Positions 61,940 through 64,000 of a stretch of 64,000 nucleotides of DNA are shown here, in pieces; positions within the stretch are counted from its first letter, which is position 1; each line of letters starts with the position of its first letter. The notes below the pieces were generated by a model. It saw nothing but the letters and a program-made list of their open reading frames with translations. It ran no database searches and was not told the DNA's origin. This stretch comes from Ailanthus altissimus (Eukaryota; Streptophyta; Magnoliopsida; Sapindales; Simaroubaceae). The translations under genes were made by a program, and so were the position numbers. The DNA lies in assembly GCA_946807835.1 (NCBI GenBank), contig OX327699.1:1304501-1368500 (forward strand). The letters run 5' to 3'.

Positions 61940-62700
61940 TTAAGCCATTTATAACAGTATTTCTTAATGTGTCCTTCTTTATTACAGAAAAAATATCTTT
62001 TAGATTCTATCCTAGACTTGATTTAGATTTACCCCTAAATGAACTTTTAACATCCCTTTTATCATTCCTGCCTTTTACAAACAAGTTTTCACCACCATTA
62101 TTGTTCCTTTTTTCTTGTTTGAGTTTTTGTTTTTTAGACCTCAAGGCAGTAAGACAGTCATTTAGGGTCAGTGACTCATGTCCATATTTGATAGCTGATT
62201 TAACATCTTTAAAGATTGATAGCAAAGAATTCAGTAAAATTATGACCTGGTTCTCATCATTGATTGTTTCTTCGGTATTAACTAGGTCCATACATATTTT
62301 CTTAAAGTCATCTAAGTTCTCTTCAAGTCCTTTATTGTAATCAATTTTAAAACCAAATAATCTTTCTTTAATCAAAATTTTACTAGATAAAGATTTTAAA
62401 TATAAAGAGATTCGAGCTTACTCCAGAGACCAGCTGCTGTGGTCTCTTCGTTCACCTGCCCAAGAACATTGTCAGCAAGCCGAAGAACTATAGTGCTGTA
62501 GGAAGTCTGATCTATCTGTTCTGGTTTCATGGTTTCTTGTAAGATGCTAGAGTTTGTCGGAGCCTTTGACACCTTTTATTGAACCAGAAGAGCCTTCATT
62601 TTCTTCTGCCATAGGGCAACATCACCGTGCCCATCAAACCGCTCAACCTCAAATAGAAAAAGTTGTAAGTTGTAGAAAAAATTTCCAGAAACCTTAAAAG
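61940..62700 (-). pseudogene. gag: copia element 2 gag (UBN2 type) with altered zinc knuckle
   Basis: The frame at 62375-62007 encodes UBN2-type gag sequence (EENLDDFKKICMDLVN, VIILLNSLLSIFKDVKSAIK, SLTLNDCLTALRSKKQKL). Further upstream fragments (62700-62400) carry stops. Downstream, after a frame change, the zinc knuckle reads YFFCNKEGHIKKYC. The first Cys of CX2CX4HX4C is Tyr, consistent with a single TGT to TAT change. Confidence 0.8.
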
Positions 62701-62709
62701 AAAAAGATC

Positions 62710-62728
62710 CAACAAGCTCTGATAGCAC
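62710..62728 (-). promoter_or_regulatory. Primer-binding site of copia element 2
   Basis: On the minus strand, directly after the 5' LTR, the sequence is gtgctatcagagcttgttgg. It matches the initiator-tRNA-Met complement tggtatcagagc with one mismatch in the core. Confidence 0.8.
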
Positions 62729-63220
62729 TGTGACAAATATAGCCTAGATTTCAAGAATCAATCCAACATATAAAAAACCAAATAAATAGATCACACACAC
62801 ACACGAACACCAAGATTATAATGGTTCAGTCACTCAACTGTGACCTACATCCACTTGAGCTCAACAATAAGCCCGATCTGTACTATAATGGTGAACAAAG
62901 TACAGCTCTAGAGATTATAATGATGACCATACACGATCTACAACTAGGCTATTTACACCAGGTTAATTTTCAAGAACCCTAACCCTAGCCTGCGAGAAAG
63001 AAACAGAGAGAAAACCCTAAAAGACTTGAGAAGAAGGCTACAATATACACACCCCCCTTAAAATGACCCAACAACATATATATAGTAACCTCAAAACGAC
63101 ATCGTATAATATAGGGTTACAACCCTTACATTTACAAAGACTAATATACCCTTGCTAGTCAGAATGACTTTTATGCCCTTAAACATAAAATGAAATTACT
63201 TTGGAAATTATTTTTCTACA
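62729..63220 (-). repeat. 5' LTR of copia element 2
   Basis: 492 bp; see the element entry. It contains a tandem of ac dinucleotides (about 62790-62805) that is longer than in the partner LTR. Confidence 0.92.
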
Positions 63221-64000
63221 TGGTTAAAAGAAAGTTGATACTTGAGTTTATAAATAGAATGGTCACTCCACTCATAAAATTAATCTTTTAAATTAAATAC
63301 TTGAATCCTAAACTTTTCCTAATAAACCTAAAGCCCCGACTTCTTCTTTCTACACATTATAGTTAAAAAAAAAACAATTGATCAATCAAATTCTAAGGCA
63401 CAATCTACCCATGTAAGATCTCTGTTTATTGCAAATAAAAAAAAACACAACTATTAACATGATTTCATTTGTATTTATTTATGTAATTAACATTAAAAAA
63501 TTATTCTTTAAAAAAACATTAAAATATTATTTTGTTTTACAGGCATAGATGGTTAAGTTGCAACAATTAACTTTAACTTAAGGATCTCAACTTATTAGAT
63601 CTCAATATTAAAATATTAATTTATTATTACAAATTGTTAAATATTTGAACAATTAAATAAAAACCAATGAAAAATTTATAAGAGAGTGATAAAAAAAATT
63701 CAGAATTTAATATATTTATAATTTAGAATTTGTGGTGACAAAATTTCTACAAAATATAATTGTAAAAACAGTTTCAACAATAAAAGAAAAAACTTGCAGA
63801 ATCAATTATTTCATCACAACATTAGCTTTGTCCAATGAAAATATTTTTTGCCAAATAAATTTTTTATAGTTAAAGACCATTTACATCCTAAACACAATAT
63901 TACAATGAATATAAAATCGTTGCTAAATTAGTACAATTTATAATTAAAAAATTAATAATATGTTTATTAATAGTAATTCTAATTATAATTACAAATTAGA
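63221..64000. other. AT-rich intergenic sequence
   Basis: The first part (63221 to about 63340) continues the older repeat interrupted by copia element 2. A stretch at about 63540-63605 (ggcatagatggttaagttgc) may be a degraded tRNA-derived SINE. No coding sequence was recognised. Confidence 0.4.

Larger units (their letters stand above)
58210..63220 (-). mobile_element. Ty1/copia LTR retrotransposon 2, minus strand, coding region disrupted
   Basis: 492 bp LTRs at 58210-58701 and 62729-63220. On the minus strand they begin TGTAGAAAAA and end TTTGTCACA. The flanks are tgatt (58205-58209) and tggtt (63221-63225), a 5 bp target duplication with one mutation. A tRNA-Met-like primer site and a purine-rich tract are in place. 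Domain order on the minus strand is gag, protease, integrase, RT, RNase H. Its LTRs and proteins are unlike those of element 1, so this is a different copia family. Several stops and frameshifts interrupt the polyprotein. Confidence 0.92.

Noticed and set aside
61846..62340. 164-codon + strand frame over the copia 2 gag
   Set aside because: It is the antisense shadow of the gag fragment on the minus strand.

Overview
The window is nuclear DNA of a flowering plant, most likely a woody eudicot. The evidence is AT-rich intergenic sequence, short GT-AG introns, a plastid-type RNA helicase of the RH39 family, a plant class II poly(A)-binding protein, and two Ty1/copia retrotransposons with LTRs, primer sites and polypurine tracts. 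I cannot name the species from sequence alone. Gene models were built by hand from splice signals, reading phase and family knowledge. All six are intact in frame.

Layout. 1-13.1 kb: old repeats (LTR-like copies, a decayed retroelement interior with a ~90 bp minisatellite). 13.26-13.67 kb (+): small single-exon membrane-anchored protein. 14.04-20.17 kb (-): RH39-type DEAD-box helicase, 9 exons, 620 aa. 22.26-24.58 kb (-): a tandem relative of RH39, 5 exons, 361 aa, in which the second RecA domain is replaced in frame by a poly(A)-binding-protein MLLE (PABC) domain. 25.92-27.86 kb (-): hypoxanthine-guanine phosphoribosyltransferase, 3 exons, 188 aa. 29.1-39.0 kb: an AT-rich tandem array split by a copia element (29467-37202), which itself carries a nested 1.4 kb solo LTR. 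39-43.7 kb: repeats. 43.76-45.2 kb (+): MRNIP/UPF0544-like protein, 4 exons, 342 aa. 45.57-48.55 kb (-): cytosolic poly(A)-binding protein, 7 exons, 634 aa. 48.9-58.2 kb: repeats (133 bp minisatellite, foldback MITE, CACTA relic). 58.21-63.22 kb (-): second copia element. The rest is AT-rich.

The main observation is the RH39-MLLE gene. Its first four exons track RH39 exons 1-4 (exons 3 and 4 are identical in length: 189 and 141 nt). Its last exon tracks the last exon of a PABP gene, and such a gene lies about 21 kb away on the same strand. The helicase half has lost the Walker A lysine and motifs Ia, Ib and III but keeps DEAD. The predicted product is therefore a pseudohelicase carrying a PAM2-peptide-binding domain, possibly behind an organelle-targeting leader. 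I know of no described protein with this architecture; that is a statement about my knowledge, not a search result.

The genes do not form a pathway. RNA metabolism recurs (RH39, fusion, PABP), but the fusion is the only visible link between the helicase and PABP families.
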